Assembly (NCBI RefSeq): GCF_017352135.1
Contig: NZ_CP071454.1
Coordinates: 3,373,001-3,437,000 of the forward strand
Direction of reading: 5' to 3'
DNA from: Rhizobium lentis
GTDB taxonomy: Bacteria > Pseudomonadota > Alphaproteobacteria > Rhizobiales > Rhizobiaceae
DNA: 64,000 nucleotides
The translations under genes and the position numbers were made by a program. This document shows positions 1 through 9,217 of this stretch, piece after piece; within the stretch, counting starts at the first letter, position 1; every line of letters starts with the position of its first letter. The notes under the pieces are model-generated. The model searched no databases. It saw only the letters and a list, made by a program, of their open reading frames with translations, and was not told the origin of the DNA.

Positions 1-2330
1 CAGTTGGAGAGAGTATCGGTGCCGATCTTGATGTCGCCCAGCGTCCGGAAAGTCAGCCGCGCGCCGATTGTCCAATCACTTGCCGACTCGTCGTCAGAGT
101 CCCTGCTATCCGTATAGGCGATCGTGAAGATCGTGCATTCGTCCTCATAGGAAAGGCCAAGCGTCCGGCGGCTGATTACATCATTGTTCAGATCCCACGC
201 GATGCCGCCGAAGATCGACCAGTAATCCTTGAACTTGACCCTGCTACTGGTCTGGATCTCGTCATTGTCCTCGGCGAAGCCATAGGCCGGCTGGGCGCTG
301 AGATGGGTGTAGGTCACCTGCGTCTGGAAGGTGTCGTTCTGGTAGGCCGTCGTCAGGTCGCCGCGGCGAAACTCGAAATCCTTTTCGTCGAGACGATAGG
401 AAGCTGCGACGGAAACGCCATACGGTGTTTCGACGCCGCCGAGGCCGACATAATCGGAGCGGTCGGTTTCGAGGCCCGAATCGGCGCCGACATTGACGAG
501 ATCGTCGGTCGCGAACGAGTTCTGGCCGGCGATTTGATAAGACTGGCCGAAGATGCCGTGCAGCTTGTAGCCGCTGTCGAAAGTCCCTGTGTACTGGAAG
601 CCGACATTGGCGCGAGTACCGCCTTCGACGCGGTCGTAGCCTGAGAATTTATCGCGGTCGAAGAGCGATGTGGCATCGAAGACGAAACTCTGCGCATCCT
701 CGTTCGGCAGCCGTCCGGCGAGTTGCTCATCGGGTCGAGCATAGATTTGCGCGATTGGTTCAAGAATATGGGTGCTGTTATCCGTCGTCATCAGGATCGG
801 ATAACGCACCTCCAGCCCGGCGGTGAACATAGAGCGGGTGGCGGAATTGTCGTCAAGATAATTGCCGGTGTAACCGGTGGGGTCGTCCATGTTCAGCGCG
901 AAGGCGTCGCCGCGCGCGGCCAGAAGTGGCGTGATCACCAGGCCGGTCGGCGTGACATAGGTGCGTTTCCACTGAAGTTCGCCGGTCAGACGCGAGGTCT
1001 GACCCTTCAGACCGCGGAAGCGGTCAAATCCGTCGACGGTGTAGAAGTCATCATGTGTACGCGAAATATTCGTCAGGTTGACGTCCGCAGAAAGTTCGCC
1101 GCCTGCTAGCGGCTGAGGCGCGACATAGTGATAGTCAAGCGACGGATAGACGATGGCCTGCTGTTTTTCGGCCGTGTTCGACCGGTCGGCATCCTGGACG
1201 TCGAAATAAAACGCCCTCATGTCGAAATAATTACGCTTGCCAAGCCCCGTCAGGTAGATCTGGTTCGTGCGATCCGTGGCGCTCAGGCCGCGTAGCCTGT
1301 AGGTTTTCGAGAAATTGTTGTCGCTCTGCACCATGACGTCCCAGCCGAACGTCCAGCGCGGATTGATGCGGAACTCGGCCTTTGATGCCACCATGCCGCG
1401 CTGCTCGGCTTCGCGATCGCTGGTACCCGAGCTGAAATTACCCGGATTTGCCTGGTCGATGCCGGCGACGCGCAGGATATGCGTGCCGTTCTCGAAACGC
1501 TGACGGAATTCACCTTCGACGAGGAAGCCCTGGGCCGTGTAGCCAGTTGCAGTGACCGTCGCATCCATGCTCGGCGAGATCACATAATAATAAGGAATGG
1601 AAAGACCGAAGCCGAGATTCTGCGACAGGCTCATCGTCGGGAAGAGGAAGCCGGACTTGCGCTTCACCGTATTGTCCGGAACCTCGATGAACGGCACAAA
1701 GGCGATAGGGTAACCGAGCAGCTCGAAACGTGCCCGTTCGAGGCGGATCGTATGCGTCTCGCCGTTCTGGATCACGCGCTTGGCCTTGACCTGCCAGAAG
1801 GGGGCGCGCTTCGGATCCTCGGCGCAGGGAAGGCAGGCTGTGTAGACGCCCTTGTTGAGAATCATCTTCGTGCCGCCGACACGCTCGCCGGTTTCGGCGA
1901 CGATACGGGTATTGTCGGCCGTTTCGATGCGCAGCGAATTGATAAATCCGTCGGCGAAATTGTCGGTCACGTCCAGGTTGTCGGCATAGATCCGGTTGCC
2001 GTCAGGGCTGACGAGCTCGACATTGCCGAGCGCCATCATCCGGCCGGTCTTCTGATTGTACTCAACCCTCTGCGCGACCATCTTGTAGCCGCCATAGTTG
2101 ATCTGTACGCCGCCGACCGCCGACACCACTTCGGCGTCACGATTGTAGACGAGTTCATTGGCCGAGAGGAGGAGTTTGGCTCCTTCGGGGATGTTGTTTC
2201 CAATGTTTTGTTCAGGCGTCGTGACCTGGCCATAGGAAGCCGGGACGCTGCCGAAATAGGAACATAGAGCCGCACCGACAAGCAGGGCAACCAACTGTTT
2301 ACTAAAGTACTTGCGGTCGCCTACCGCCAC
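1..2330 (-). CDS. lptD: LPS-assembly outer membrane protein LptD (3' end outside window)
   Basis: Outer membrane beta-barrel that, with LptE, inserts LPS into the outer leaflet. The frame is open from a GTG at 2330 to base 1, about 776 codons, so only the last few residues are missing. The start has a signal-peptide-like hydrophobic stretch (KQLVALLVGAALCSYFGSVP). It is followed by an OstA/LptA-like jellyroll (NELVYNRDAEVVSAVGGVQI..., roughly residues 55-170) and a long region of alternating aromatic strands typical of the barrel. Two cysteines sit in TACLPCAED, in the N-terminal domain. The GTG is chosen because AGGAGG lies 7 bases upstream, inside the end of lptG, and GTG overlaps the lptG stop (TAGTG). 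This suggests translational coupling in a PAP2-lptF-lptG-lptD operon. Family assignment is firm; the C-terminus cannot be judged. Confidence 0.93.
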   Translation of the reverse strand, partial: MAVGDRKYFSKQLVALLVGAALCSYFGSVPASYGQVTTPEQNIGNNIPEGAKLLLSANELVYNRDAEVVSAVGGVQINYGGYKMVAQRVEYNQKTGRMMALGNVELVSPDGNRIYADNLDVTDNFADGFINSLRIETADNTRIVAETGERVGGTKMILNKGVYTACLPCAEDPKRAPFWQVKAKRVIQNGETHTIRLERARFELLGYPIAFVPFIEVPDNTVKRKSGFLFPTMSLSQNLGFGLSIPYYYVISPSMDATVTATGYTAQGFLVEGEFRQRFENGTHILRVAGIDQANPGNFSSGTSDREAEQRGMVASKAEFRINPRWTFGWDVMVQSDNNFSKTYRLRGLSATDRTNQIYLTGLGKRNYFDMRAFYFDVQDADRSNTAEKQQAIVYPSLDYHYVAPQPLAGGELSADVNLTNISRTHDDFYTVDGFDRFRGLKGQTSRLTGELQWKRTYVTPTGLVITPLLAARGDAFALNMDDPTGYTGNYLDDNSATRSMFTAGLEVRYPILMTTDNSTHILEPIAQIYARPDEQLAGRLPNEDAQSFVFDATSLFDRDKFSGYDRVEGGTRANVGFQYTGTFDSGYKLHGIFGQSYQIAGQNSFATDDLVNVGADSGLETDRSDYVGLGGVETPYGVSVAASYRLDEKDFEFRRGDLTTAYQNDTFQTQVTYTHLSAQPAYGFAEDNDEIQTSSRVKFKDYWSIFGGIAWDLNNDVISRRTLGLSYEDECTIFTIAYTDSRDSDDESASDWTIGARLTFRTLGDIKIGTDTLSN

Positions 2331-3418
2331 TAGCCGTCCTCCTGATGAAGCAAAATAGTCGCGCCCAAGGCCAGCGCGACGACAACCGGTATCCACGTCG
2401 CCACGAAGGGAGGCACGACTCCACTGCTTCCGAATGCTTTTACAAGCACGGTGATGACATAAAGCATGAAGCCTGACAGGATTCCACCCAGAATCACGGA
2501 GCGGGATTGGTTGAACCGGCTAAATTTTAGGGACACTGTTGCAGCTATGAGAGTCATGGCCACCAGCAGCAATGGCTGGGACAACAGAGAGTTGAATTGC
2601 GTCTCCAGTGCCTTGGTCGAGATGCCGAAGGATTTGGCCGCTGCAATGCGATTGGAAAGGTCAAAGAAACCAATTGTTTCCGGCGCTGTCAGCCGCTCCT
2701 GGACGAAATCCTGTTTCAGATTGGTGCGAAGTTGGACCGAAGCTTTGCGCAGCGGGATTTCCCCAGGCTTACGCTCGACGACGCCGTTAAGCTGCCAGTA
2801 ACCATCTTCCAACTTTGCCGTGGCGGCATCCTGTCTCAGAATGACTCGGCCGCCTGAATCGAAATGGATCAACACCGCGTCGATCAGCTTGGTTCCGTTC
2901 TCCTGGACCGTCTGGGCGCCGATGATGACATCGTCGCGGCCACTGATCTGGCGCAGCCACGGAATCTGCGGCGCCTTGCGTAGAACCGCGTTTTCGCCGC
3001 GCCAGTCGGATTCGACGAGCAGTGCCTGGCGCTGTCCCCAGGCAGCAAGCGGGTTGAGCGCCGTCATCGTCAGCACGCCGAGCGCCAGTGAGCCGGCGAT
3101 GAAGGGAAACATGAACTGCCAGACCGAGATGCCGGCTGCGCGCGTAACGACGAGTTCGTATTTGCGATTGAGCCCGATCAGCACCGTCATGCCGACGAAG
3201 AGCGCGATGAAGGGGACTGTTTGCTGCAGGATGAGCGGCAGGCGCACGGCGGTCATCACGATGCCGCCGCCGATCGTGTAACCGGGCAGGCCGGACATGC
3301 GTCCTGCCGTCTCGCTGAAATCAAGAAGGAAGGCGATGGCCGAGACGCCGACCAAGAACCAGCCCGTCGTCGCCAGGTAGCGGCGAAAGAAATAGCGCGA
3401 CAATGTTCCGAACATCAT
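2330..3418 (-). CDS. lptG: LPS export ABC transporter permease LptG
   Basis: Inner membrane permease of the LptB2FG complex that extracts LPS and drives it along the Lpt bridge. The product is 362 aa and starts MMFGTLSRYFFRRYLATTGW. Hydrophobic segments lie near the N-terminus (about 15-35, 55-120) and again at the C-terminus (about 275-360), flanking a soluble periplasmic jellyroll with KPGEIPLRKASVQLRTN. This is the family layout. The ATG at 3418 overlaps the TGA of lptF (ATGA), so the longer open frame reaching into lptF was not used. The stop overlaps the GTG of lptD. Family YjgP/YjgQ; LptG rather than LptF is assigned from gene order, lptF then lptG. Confidence 0.93.
   Translation of the reverse strand: MMFGTLSRYFFRRYLATTGWFLVGVSAIAFLLDFSETAGRMSGLPGYTIGGGIVMTAVRLPLILQQTVPFIALFVGMTVLIGLNRKYELVVTRAAGISVWQFMFPFIAGSLALGVLTMTALNPLAAWGQRQALLVESDWRGENAVLRKAPQIPWLRQISGRDDVIIGAQTVQENGTKLIDAVLIHFDSGGRVILRQDAATAKLEDGYWQLNGVVERKPGEIPLRKASVQLRTNLKQDFVQERLTAPETIGFFDLSNRIAAAKSFGISTKALETQFNSLLSQPLLLVAMTLIAATVSLKFSRFNQSRSVILGGILSGFMLYVITVLVKAFGSSGVVPPFVATWIPVVVALALGATILLHQEDG
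2338..2343 (-). promoter_or_regulatory. Ribosome binding site of lptD inside lptG
   Basis: AGGAGG read on the minus strand, 7 bases before the GTG of lptD and within the last codons of lptG. It decides the choice of a GTG start for lptD. Confidence 0.75.
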
Positions 3419-4596
3419 TGGGCTGCGCCCCCGCCGGACCTGCTGGTTGCGGCAAGCAGTCTTTCCTGCATTCGTCTCCAGGACGATGATATCCGGTCCC
3501 GGATGAACGAAGGCATGACCCGTCGCTTGTGCAGGCCGAGGAAGATGATCGAGACGATGCTGCTGACGATGGGGATGGCGTAGAGGACGGCGATATATTC
3601 CGGATCGGTGTCGATCTGGTTCGCCGCGTAGAAGGCAGCCCAACGCAGCGCGAAGGCATAGGCGAGCGCGCTCACCATTGGATGCAGCCGCGCTTCACGG
3701 TGCGAGCGCGCATCGCCGGCGATCGCCAGGGAAAACAGGGCAAAGACGACAGGTAGGATCCAGTCCGTCAGCCGCCGATGCAGTTCGGCGCGATAGCTCT
3801 GCGGCCGGATCGTATAGTCCTTGTCGTTCGGATCGGGATTGAACAGGAACCACAGGTCACGGTCGCTGGCCTTCAGCGTCGCCTGACCGCGACTTTCCGT
3901 CATGTCCGAGAGGTCGAAGGAATAAGAATCGAAATTGATGACCGAGACGTTGCCGTCGGGCGTTTTGCGATGCACCTCGCCGTCGTGCATGATCAGCGTC
4001 GTGCCGGTATCGTCGACGGCGCCTTCCTTGGCGTAATAAATCAGCTCGTAGGCCGGGTCCCGCTCGTCGGCGACGAACAGGCCTTTCAGCATGCGCCCCG
4101 CCAGGCGCTGCGAGATCTGCACATAGAGACCCTCGTCGAGCTTGCGGAAGGTCTTTTCCTCGATGACCGAGGAGAGAAGATCGGCGTAGGTTTCGGCGAT
4201 CATCTGGCGCGCCACGGTCTTTGCCCGTGGTTCGACGATATTGTCGACGAAGAAGGAAAAGACGCTGATGACGGCGGCAAGCAGAAGGATCGGACGGATC
4301 AGAATGCTGCGCCGCGCCCCGGCGGCGTCGATGACGGTCAACTCGGAATCGTTGTTCATCGTCGTCAGAGTCTGGGTGATGGCGATGACGAGCGCGAAGG
4401 GCAGCACCACAGGTATGATCGACGGCAGGATCATCGTCGCCAGCTTGGCGAACGAACCGATCGACTGGCCGCTGTCGGTGACGAGGTTGATGCGCTGCAG
4501 AACTTGAGTCGTCCAAATAATCGCCAGCACGGGCAGGAGCGCCACGAGAAACATCTGGCCGACGCGCCGCAATATGTATGTCTCGAGTAGTTTCAT
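3415..4596 (-). CDS. lptF: LPS export ABC transporter permease LptF
   Basis: Partner permease of LptG in the LptB2FG complex. The product is 393 aa and begins MKLLETYILRRVGQMFLVAL, the typical amphipathic start leading into the first membrane segment. A central periplasmic domain follows (about residues 130-270), then C-terminal segments (DWILPVVFALFSLAIAGDAR and beyond). The ATG at 4596 is preferred over an ATG ten codons upstream because the family starts here and AGGG lies just upstream. TGA overlaps the lptG ATG. The gene follows the PAP2 gene by about 100 bases, within which a 7-bp inverted repeat (4657-4676) lies, so it may be read from its own promoter or together with the PAP2 gene. 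Confidence 0.93.
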   Translation of the reverse strand: MKLLETYILRRVGQMFLVALLPVLAIIWTTQVLQRINLVTDSGQSIGSFAKLATMILPSIIPVVLPFALVIAITQTLTTMNNDSELTVIDAAGARRSILIRPILLLAAVISVFSFFVDNIVEPRAKTVARQMIAETYADLLSSVIEEKTFRKLDEGLYVQISQRLAGRMLKGLFVADERDPAYELIYYAKEGAVDDTGTTLIMHDGEVHRKTPDGNVSVINFDSYSFDLSDMTESRGQATLKASDRDLWFLFNPDPNDKDYTIRPQSYRAELHRRLTDWILPVVFALFSLAIAGDARSHREARLHPMVSALAYAFALRWAAFYAANQIDTDPEYIAVLYAIPIVSSIVSIIFLGLHKRRVMPSFIRDRISSSWRRMQERLLAATSRSGGGAAQ

Positions 4597-4695
4597 GCCG
4601 GCCCTTGAAAGCACCTGCAGGCCCAAACGGCTTGCAGGAGAATCCCTCTACGCTCTTTGTCGCGCTTTTGCGACAAGCAGGTGTCAAAAATTCAT

Positions 4696-5469
4696 TCAAA
4701 TTTCAGAATTTTTTTGGCTCTGTTGCGACTCAGTTAACGCCAGCAGTGCCGCGAAGACGACAAGCGAGGACAGCCATCCGAGCACCACGTCGGAGAGATA
4801 ATGCGCGCCGAAGGACAGCCTCATGGCCGGCGTCAGGATCGAAATCGCCGCGACGGGCGGCACCAGCGCATAACGCAGCGATTTCGGGACGAAGAGCAGA
4901 AGGCAGAGCAGCCAGCCGGCGCTCGCCGCTTCGCCGGAGACGAAGGAGCAGTTCGAGACGCATTTGCCGGCAAGCGAGCCTGCCTCGACAAAATGCAGGG
5001 TCCCGCCGAAAATATCCGTCTGCACCGGCCGCGGCCGGCCCCAATGTTCCTTCAGGATGACATTGACGATCAGCACCGGACCGATCAGCAGCGTTCCGAG
5101 GCCGACTTTGAGCTTACGCGCCCGCTCTGCGTTGAAGGTCGCGCCGTGCTGCTGGTAGCACTCGATCAGTTTCCACGCCATGACGATCGCGACGACGTAG
5201 GGCAGGCGGAAGAAGATGGTGCGCAGCAGGTCGAAATTCCCCGAGTCGCGATAGGGAAAGCCGCCGCAGATGCTCCCGGCAGCGGCGGTCGCGTCACAAT
5301 CCGTGCCCACGAAAAAAAGCTGGGAAAAATAAATGTCTATTGCGGGAAAGGCGCGAAAGACGGCAAGCAGCGCCCACCACGCCCAGAACAGAAGCAGGAA
5401 CACGCCGAAATTCGTTTTCGGCAGGCGGATCACAGGCCTCCGCCATGGATTTTTCGAAAAAACTGTCAA
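4696..5469 (-). CDS. lpxF: PAP2-family membrane phosphatase, probable lipid A 4'-phosphatase LpxF
   Basis: Membrane phosphatase of the PAP2 family, 257 aa. Motif 1 is K140-x6-R147-P148 (KEHWGRPRP). Motif 3 is R217-x5-H223-x3-D227. Between them the usual PSGH is replaced by SFVSGEA (S178-G179-E180). Six hydrophobic segments are visible. Rhizobium removes the 4'-phosphate of lipid A with LpxF, a PAP2 enzyme. The position immediately upstream of lptF-lptG-lptD fits an LPS role, so LpxF is my inference. A phosphatidylglycerophosphate or undecaprenyl-pyrophosphate phosphatase is the alternative. The start is a TTG at 5469, because no ATG lies in frame before the first membrane segment; the true start is uncertain. 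The family is sure, the substrate is not. Confidence 0.65.
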   Translation of the reverse strand: MTVFSKNPWRRPVIRLPKTNFGVFLLLFWAWWALLAVFRAFPAIDIYFSQLFFVGTDCDATAAAGSICGGFPYRDSGNFDLLRTIFFRLPYVVAIVMAWKLIECYQQHGATFNAERARKLKVGLGTLLIGPVLIVNVILKEHWGRPRPVQTDIFGGTLHFVEAGSLAGKCVSNCSFVSGEAASAGWLLCLLLFVPKSLRYALVPPVAAISILTPAMRLSFGAHYLSDVVLGWLSSLVVFAALLALTESQQSQKNSEI

Positions 5470-5545
5470 CGCGAATATCTACGGAACCGACGAAAACATG
5501 AGGGCCCGGACGGCCGCGCGCGACCATAACAATAGTCGCAAGCCA

Positions 5546-5575
5546 TTGACAGACCCGCCAAACGCGAAATTATCC
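5546..5575 (+). promoter_or_regulatory. pepA: Candidate sigma-70 promoter for pepA-holC
   Basis: TTGACA at 5546-5551 and TTATCC at 5570-5575 with an 18-base spacer, about 40 bases before the pepA start. The -35 is perfect and the -10 is weak, so this is a candidate only. Confidence 0.45.
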
Positions 5576-5613
5576 GCCAGGGACCGATTTCAAAGAATCC
5601 CAGCGGAGAAGAC

Positions 5614-7107
5614 ATGTCAGCGAAGTTCGAAATTTCATTCTCGAAGTCGGCAAAGCTCAACGGCGGGCTGGCGATAGTGTTGAAGACGGCGGAGGCCGAG
5701 AGCGCCGCAGGCGCCGAAACGGTCGATCCGGTCGGTGTAATCGCCAAGGCCGCGAAGATCGCTCGATTCTCCGCTAAATCCATGGCCGCGCTCGATATTG
5801 TCGCCCCGGAAGGTGCACCCGTCGAGCGCATCGTCGTCGTCGGGCTTGGCAAGGCCGGCGAACTCACTGCCCATGACTGGCTGAAGGCCGGTGGCGCCGC
5901 GGCATCGAAAATCAAGAATACCGACAAGGCCGTCATCTTCATCGACGTGCCCGGCCTTGAGATGAAGGCGCGCGCCGCCGCCGATTTCGCGCTTGGCATG
6001 CTACTGCGGGCCTACAGCTTCGACGCCTATAAGACGAAGAAGAACGACGACGAGGAGAAATCGGCAAAATCCGTCAAGGTGACGATCGTCACCGCCGATG
6101 TGACCGGCGCCAAGAAGGCGTTTTCCGACTCCGAAGCGATCGCAGGTGGCGTCAATCTCGCCCGTGACCTCGTCAATGAACCGCCAAACGCGCTTGGACC
6201 GGTCGAATTTGCCGCCAGGGCAAAGGAACTGGAAAAGCTCGGCGTCGACGTGGAAATCCTGACCGAGAAGGAAATGCGCCGTCTCGGAATGGGTGCGCTG
6301 CTCGGCGTTGCCCAGGGCTCGGTGCGCCCGCCGCGTCTGGCGGTCATGCAGTGGAAGGGCGGCAAGAGCAAGGATCGTCCGATCGCCTTCATCGGCAAGG
6401 GTGTCGTCTTCGATACCGGCGGCATTTCGATCAAGCCGGCCGCCGGTATGGAGGACATGAAGGGCGATATGGGCGGCGCCGCGGCCGTGACCGGCCTGAT
6501 GCATGTGCTCGCCTCACGCAAGGCAGCCGTCAATGCCGTCGGCATCATCGGTCTGGTGGAGAACATGCCCGATGGTAACGCCCAGCGTCCGGGCGATATC
6601 GTCACCTCCATGTCCGGTCAGACGATCGAGGTGATCAACACGGATGCTGAAGGCCGCCTCGTGCTCTGTGACGCCCTCTGGTATTGCAATGATCACTTCA
6701 AGCCGCAGTTCATGATCAATCTCGCCACCTTGACCGGCGCGATCGTTGTGGCGCTCGGCAATATCCATGCCGGTCTGTTCTCCAATGATGACCAGCTTTC
6801 CGACCAGCTCACGGCAGCCGGTCTTTCGACAAACGAGAAGCTCTGGCGCATGCCGCTCGGCAGGGATTACGACAAGCTGATCGACAGCAAGTTCGCCGAC
6901 ATGAAGAACACCGGCGGCCGCCAGGCCGGCTCGATCACGGCGGCACATTTCCTCAAGCGCTTCGTGCAGGACACGCCCTGGGCGCACCTCGATATTGCCG
7001 GCACGGCGATGGGCTCGCCGCAGGATGAGATCAACCAGTCCTGGGGATCCGGTTTCGGCGTACGCCTGCTCGACGAACTCGTTCGCGCCCATTATGAATC
7101 CCGATGA
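5614..7107 (+). CDS. pepA: Leucyl aminopeptidase (cytosol aminopeptidase, M17)
   Basis: Cytosolic hexameric two-metal exopeptidase that removes N-terminal residues from peptides. The product is 497 aa, the family's usual length. All metal and catalytic positions can be lined up with E. coli PepA: K262 and D267 in [11 protein letters not shown]285 in KGDMGG, and D344/E346 in the signature NTDAEGRL (342-349). The start ATG follows GGAGA at a good distance. TGA overlaps the ATG of holC (ATGA), a pairing commonly seen in alphaproteobacteria. It is divergent from the PAP2 gene, with 144 bases between them. In E. coli PepA also binds DNA; nothing here speaks to that. Confidence 0.96.
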   Translation: MSAKFEISFSKSAKLNGGLAIVLKTAEAESAAGAETVDPVGVIAKAAKIARFSAKSMAALDIVAPEGAPVERIVVVGLGKAGELTAHDWLKAGGAAASKIKNTDKAVIFIDVPGLEMKARAAADFALGMLLRAYSFDAYKTKKNDDEEKSAKSVKVTIVTADVTGAKKAFSDSEAIAGGVNLARDLVNEPPNALGPVEFAARAKELEKLGVDVEILTEKEMRRLGMGALLGVAQGSVRPPRLAVMQWKGGKSKDRPIAFIGKGVVFDTGGISIKPAAGMEDMKGDMGGAAAVTGLMHVLASRKAAVNAVGIIGLVENMPDGNAQRPGDIVTSMSGQTIEVINTDAEGRLVLCDALWYCNDHFKPQFMINLATLTGAIVVALGNIHAGLFSNDDQLSDQLTAAGLSTNEKLWRMPLGRDYDKLIDSKFADMKNTGGRQAGSITAAHFLKRFVQDTPWAHLDIAGTAMGSPQDEINQSWGSGFGVRLLDELVRAHYESR

Positions 7108-7553
7108 CGGATATTCTTTTCTATCATCTGACCGAAACCAGGTTAGAAGACGCGCTTCCGCCGCTCCTCGACAAAAGCGTGGAGCGCGGCTGGCGCGTTG
7201 CCGTCCAGACGCGCGAGGCCGCGAGGCGCGATGCTCTCGATGCGCATCTTTGGACTTTTCGCGAGGAGAGCTTCCTGCCTCATGGCACCGACGAGGCTGA
7301 TTTCGCCGAAAACCAGCCGGTGCTTTTGACCGTCACGTCGGACAATGCCAATGCGGCGACGGTTCGTTTTATCGTCGATGGTGCCGAGCCGCCGCCGGCT
7401 GATGCCTATGAGCGCATCGTCTTCATGTTCGACGGTCACGATCAGGAGCAGCTCGAAGCCGCCCGGGCGCAATGGAAGAGGCTGAAAGGCGAGGGGCACA
7501 GCCTCACCTATTGGCAGCAGACATCGGAAGGGCGGTGGGAGAAGAAGGCCTGA
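7104..7553 (+). CDS. holC: DNA polymerase III chi subunit
   Basis: Chi subunit of the clamp-loader part of DNA polymerase III, which links the loader to SSB. The product is 149 aa, as expected for chi. It opens [20 protein letters not shown] and carries the family pattern of [19 protein letters not shown] followed by [13 protein letters not shown]. The ATG overlaps the pepA stop (ATGA), so translation is likely coupled. No separate promoter is seen. Convergent with the next gene, whose stop lies 10 bases away. Confidence 0.92.
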   Translation: MTDILFYHLTETRLEDALPPLLDKSVERGWRVAVQTREAARRDALDAHLWTFREESFLPHGTDEADFAENQPVLLTVTSDNANAATVRFIVDGAEPPPADAYERIVFMFDGHDQEQLEAARAQWKRLKGEGHSLTYWQQTSEGRWEKKA

Positions 7554-7562
7554 CCTCGATTG

Positions 7563-8117
7563 TCAGGCCAAATCGGCCTCGGCGAGAACCTTGTCGATGA
7601 AATCCTTTTTTGCGCCGGTATAGGCCGCACGGCTCTCGGCAAATTTCTGCGCAAGGTCGATCTTCAGCTCCTCATAGGCGAGGGCCAGGGCAGGGTCGTT
7701 CTGCAGCCTGTCGCGGAAGAATAGGTTCCGCCTCCAGTTGAAGCCCTGATATTCGACCACATGCGCAAGATGTGTGCGCGTCTCGCCCACGATGCCCCGG
7801 CCGAAGAGATGGTCGTCGGGCACGATATCCACGCCGGCATAGTCGTAGCCGATCGTTTCCATCGGCCCGATGCAGGCAATCCCATCCTCGAGTCTGGGGA
7901 TGCCGACCAGGATGTCGATGATCGGCTTTGCCTTGATGCCTGGAATGGCGGTGCTGCCGAAATGCTGGATATCGAGCGCCAGAGGGCCAAGCGCGTTGCG
8001 TATCCTGTTCTCCTCCAGCAGATAAGCGTCGCGCCATTTCCCATTGGGGTCAGAAAGCCTGACCGTCAGATGTCGGACACCCAATCCGAATGATTCATCC
8101 TGCTCCTGCTGCTGCAT
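7563..8117 (-). CDS. GrpB/UPF0157 family nucleotidyltransferase-fold protein
   Basis: A 184-aa protein of the GrpB (UPF0157) family, related in fold to nucleotidyltransferases. The core HFGSTAIPGIKAKPIIDILVG is the family signature: GSTA(I/V)PG followed by K-P-I-I-D-I, resembling the GS...D motif of polymerase beta-like enzymes. Natural substrate and role are unknown for the family; some members are fused to CoaE. The ATG at 8117 is preferred to a GTG five codons upstream, which has no ribosome binding site. It stands alone between holC (convergent) and the oxidoreductase upstream. Confident of family only. Confidence 0.82.
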   Translation of the reverse strand: MQQQEQDESFGLGVRHLTVRLSDPNGKWRDAYLLEENRIRNALGPLALDIQHFGSTAIPGIKAKPIIDILVGIPRLEDGIACIGPMETIGYDYAGVDIVPDDHLFGRGIVGETRTHLAHVVEYQGFNWRRNLFFRDRLQNDPALALAYEELKIDLAQKFAESRAAYTGAKKDFIDKVLAEADLA

Positions 8118-8192
8118 GGAGGCGGCCTTCACGTGTTGGGACCACTACTTTAGCATTTAGCTGGAGCGAAGGCATCTGCCGGCAAGGGCCGA

Positions 8193-9119
8193 TCAGTCGT
8201 GGAACGCCTCCACGAATTTCCGCTTGCCGAGCATGAAAGCGTCGGCGACGTGGCGCAGTGGTGCAAGGTCGACATCCGATGTGCCGGCCTTGATGATCTC
8301 GGCAAAGCGTCGGTAAAGGGAGGGATATTCCTGTTCCGGTTCGGCAAATGTCAGCGTGCCGTTGATGGAAAGCTTGGCGCCGCCTTCGGAAAGGACCATT
8401 TGGCCGGCTGCCGTTTCCGCAACGATATCCCAGCTCTGCTTGCCGGTCTGGCGCCAGTCGAATTCGGCATGAACCGGTAGGCTATCGGCATCGCGGAAGT
8501 GAATGTCGGCAGCAATCGGTGCATCGCGATTCTCAGGAAATTCGAGCACGGCCTCCGTAATGAAAGCTGGCCGCGGCAGAATATGAGTGACGATCGACAG
8601 CGCGTTGATGCCGGGATCGAAAACGCCGAGGCCGCCAGCCTGCCAGATCCATTCCTGGTTCGGATGCCAGTGGCGGACATCTTCCTTCCAGATCACGTGC
8701 ACGCTGTTGATCGTCGTCGAGGCAAGAAACGCCTTGGCGGCTTCGACAGCCGGAGCATAGCGCGAATGCCAGCTGGCAAAGAGCGATGCGCCCTGTTTGG
8801 CCGCGAGCGCCTCGAGATCGGCAACTTCGCTGAGCGTCGCGCCGGGCGGTTTTTCCAGGAAAACGTGCTTGCCGGCGACCAGCGCCTTATAGGCAGCCTC
8901 ATAGCGATATTGCGGCGGCATGCAGAGAGAAACGGCATCGATCGAGGGCTCGGCATCCAGCATGGCGTCGATCGTCGTATAGCTCTTGATGCCTTCGACC
9001 GTGCCGTGCCGGCTTGCCGTCGCCACAAGCTCGAAATCCGGGTTCTTGGCGATGGAAGGAAGGTGCTGGTCGCGGACGATCTTGCCGACGCCGACGATGG
9101 CGAGATTGATTGGGGACAT
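8193..9119 (-). CDS. Gfo/Idh/MocA oxidoreductase, probable D-galactose 1-dehydrogenase
   Basis: NAD(P)-dependent sugar dehydrogenase, 308 aa. An N-terminal Rossmann motif (AIVGVGKIVRDQHLPSI, G10-x-G12) is followed by EKPPGATL (E89-K90-P91), the conserved catalytic-lysine segment of the Gfo/Idh/MocA family. The C-terminal domain has a WHSRYAP and FDPGINALSIVTHIL pattern. The sequence resembles bacterial D-galactose 1-dehydrogenases, which start the De Ley-Doudoroff galactose route, but no galactonate genes are adjacent, so the substrate is inferred. L-arabinose or another aldose is possible. The ATG at 9119 is chosen because the Rossmann motif begins directly after it; the longer upstream frame is not protein-like. 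It lies downstream of the S9 peptidase start region in the same orientation. Confidence 0.75.
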   Translation of the reverse strand: MSPINLAIVGVGKIVRDQHLPSIAKNPDFELVATASRHGTVEGIKSYTTIDAMLDAEPSIDAVSLCMPPQYRYEAAYKALVAGKHVFLEKPPGATLSEVADLEALAAKQGASLFASWHSRYAPAVEAAKAFLASTTINSVHVIWKEDVRHWHPNQEWIWQAGGLGVFDPGINALSIVTHILPRPAFITEAVLEFPENRDAPIAADIHFRDADSLPVHAEFDWRQTGKQSWDIVAETAAGQMVLSEGGAKLSINGTLTFAEPEQEYPSLYRRFAEIIKAGTSDVDLAPLRHVADAFMLGKRKFVEAFHD

Positions 9120-9217
9120 GGTGTTTCGCTCGGGCTTGTATGAAAAGTATGATTTATTGAGGCTGTTGTAGCAGAAAGAAGAGCGTCGACAAGCTCTGCT
9201 CCTCCATTCCATCCATC

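Noticed and set aside
3419..3643. N-terminal extension of LptG into lptF
   Set aside because: The extended part reads as a frame-shifted copy of lptF; the ATGA start at 3418 fits the family.
4657..4676. 7-bp inverted repeat between the PAP2 gene and lptF as a terminator
   Set aside because: Stem without a T-tract on the minus strand; may be a fortuitous hairpin.
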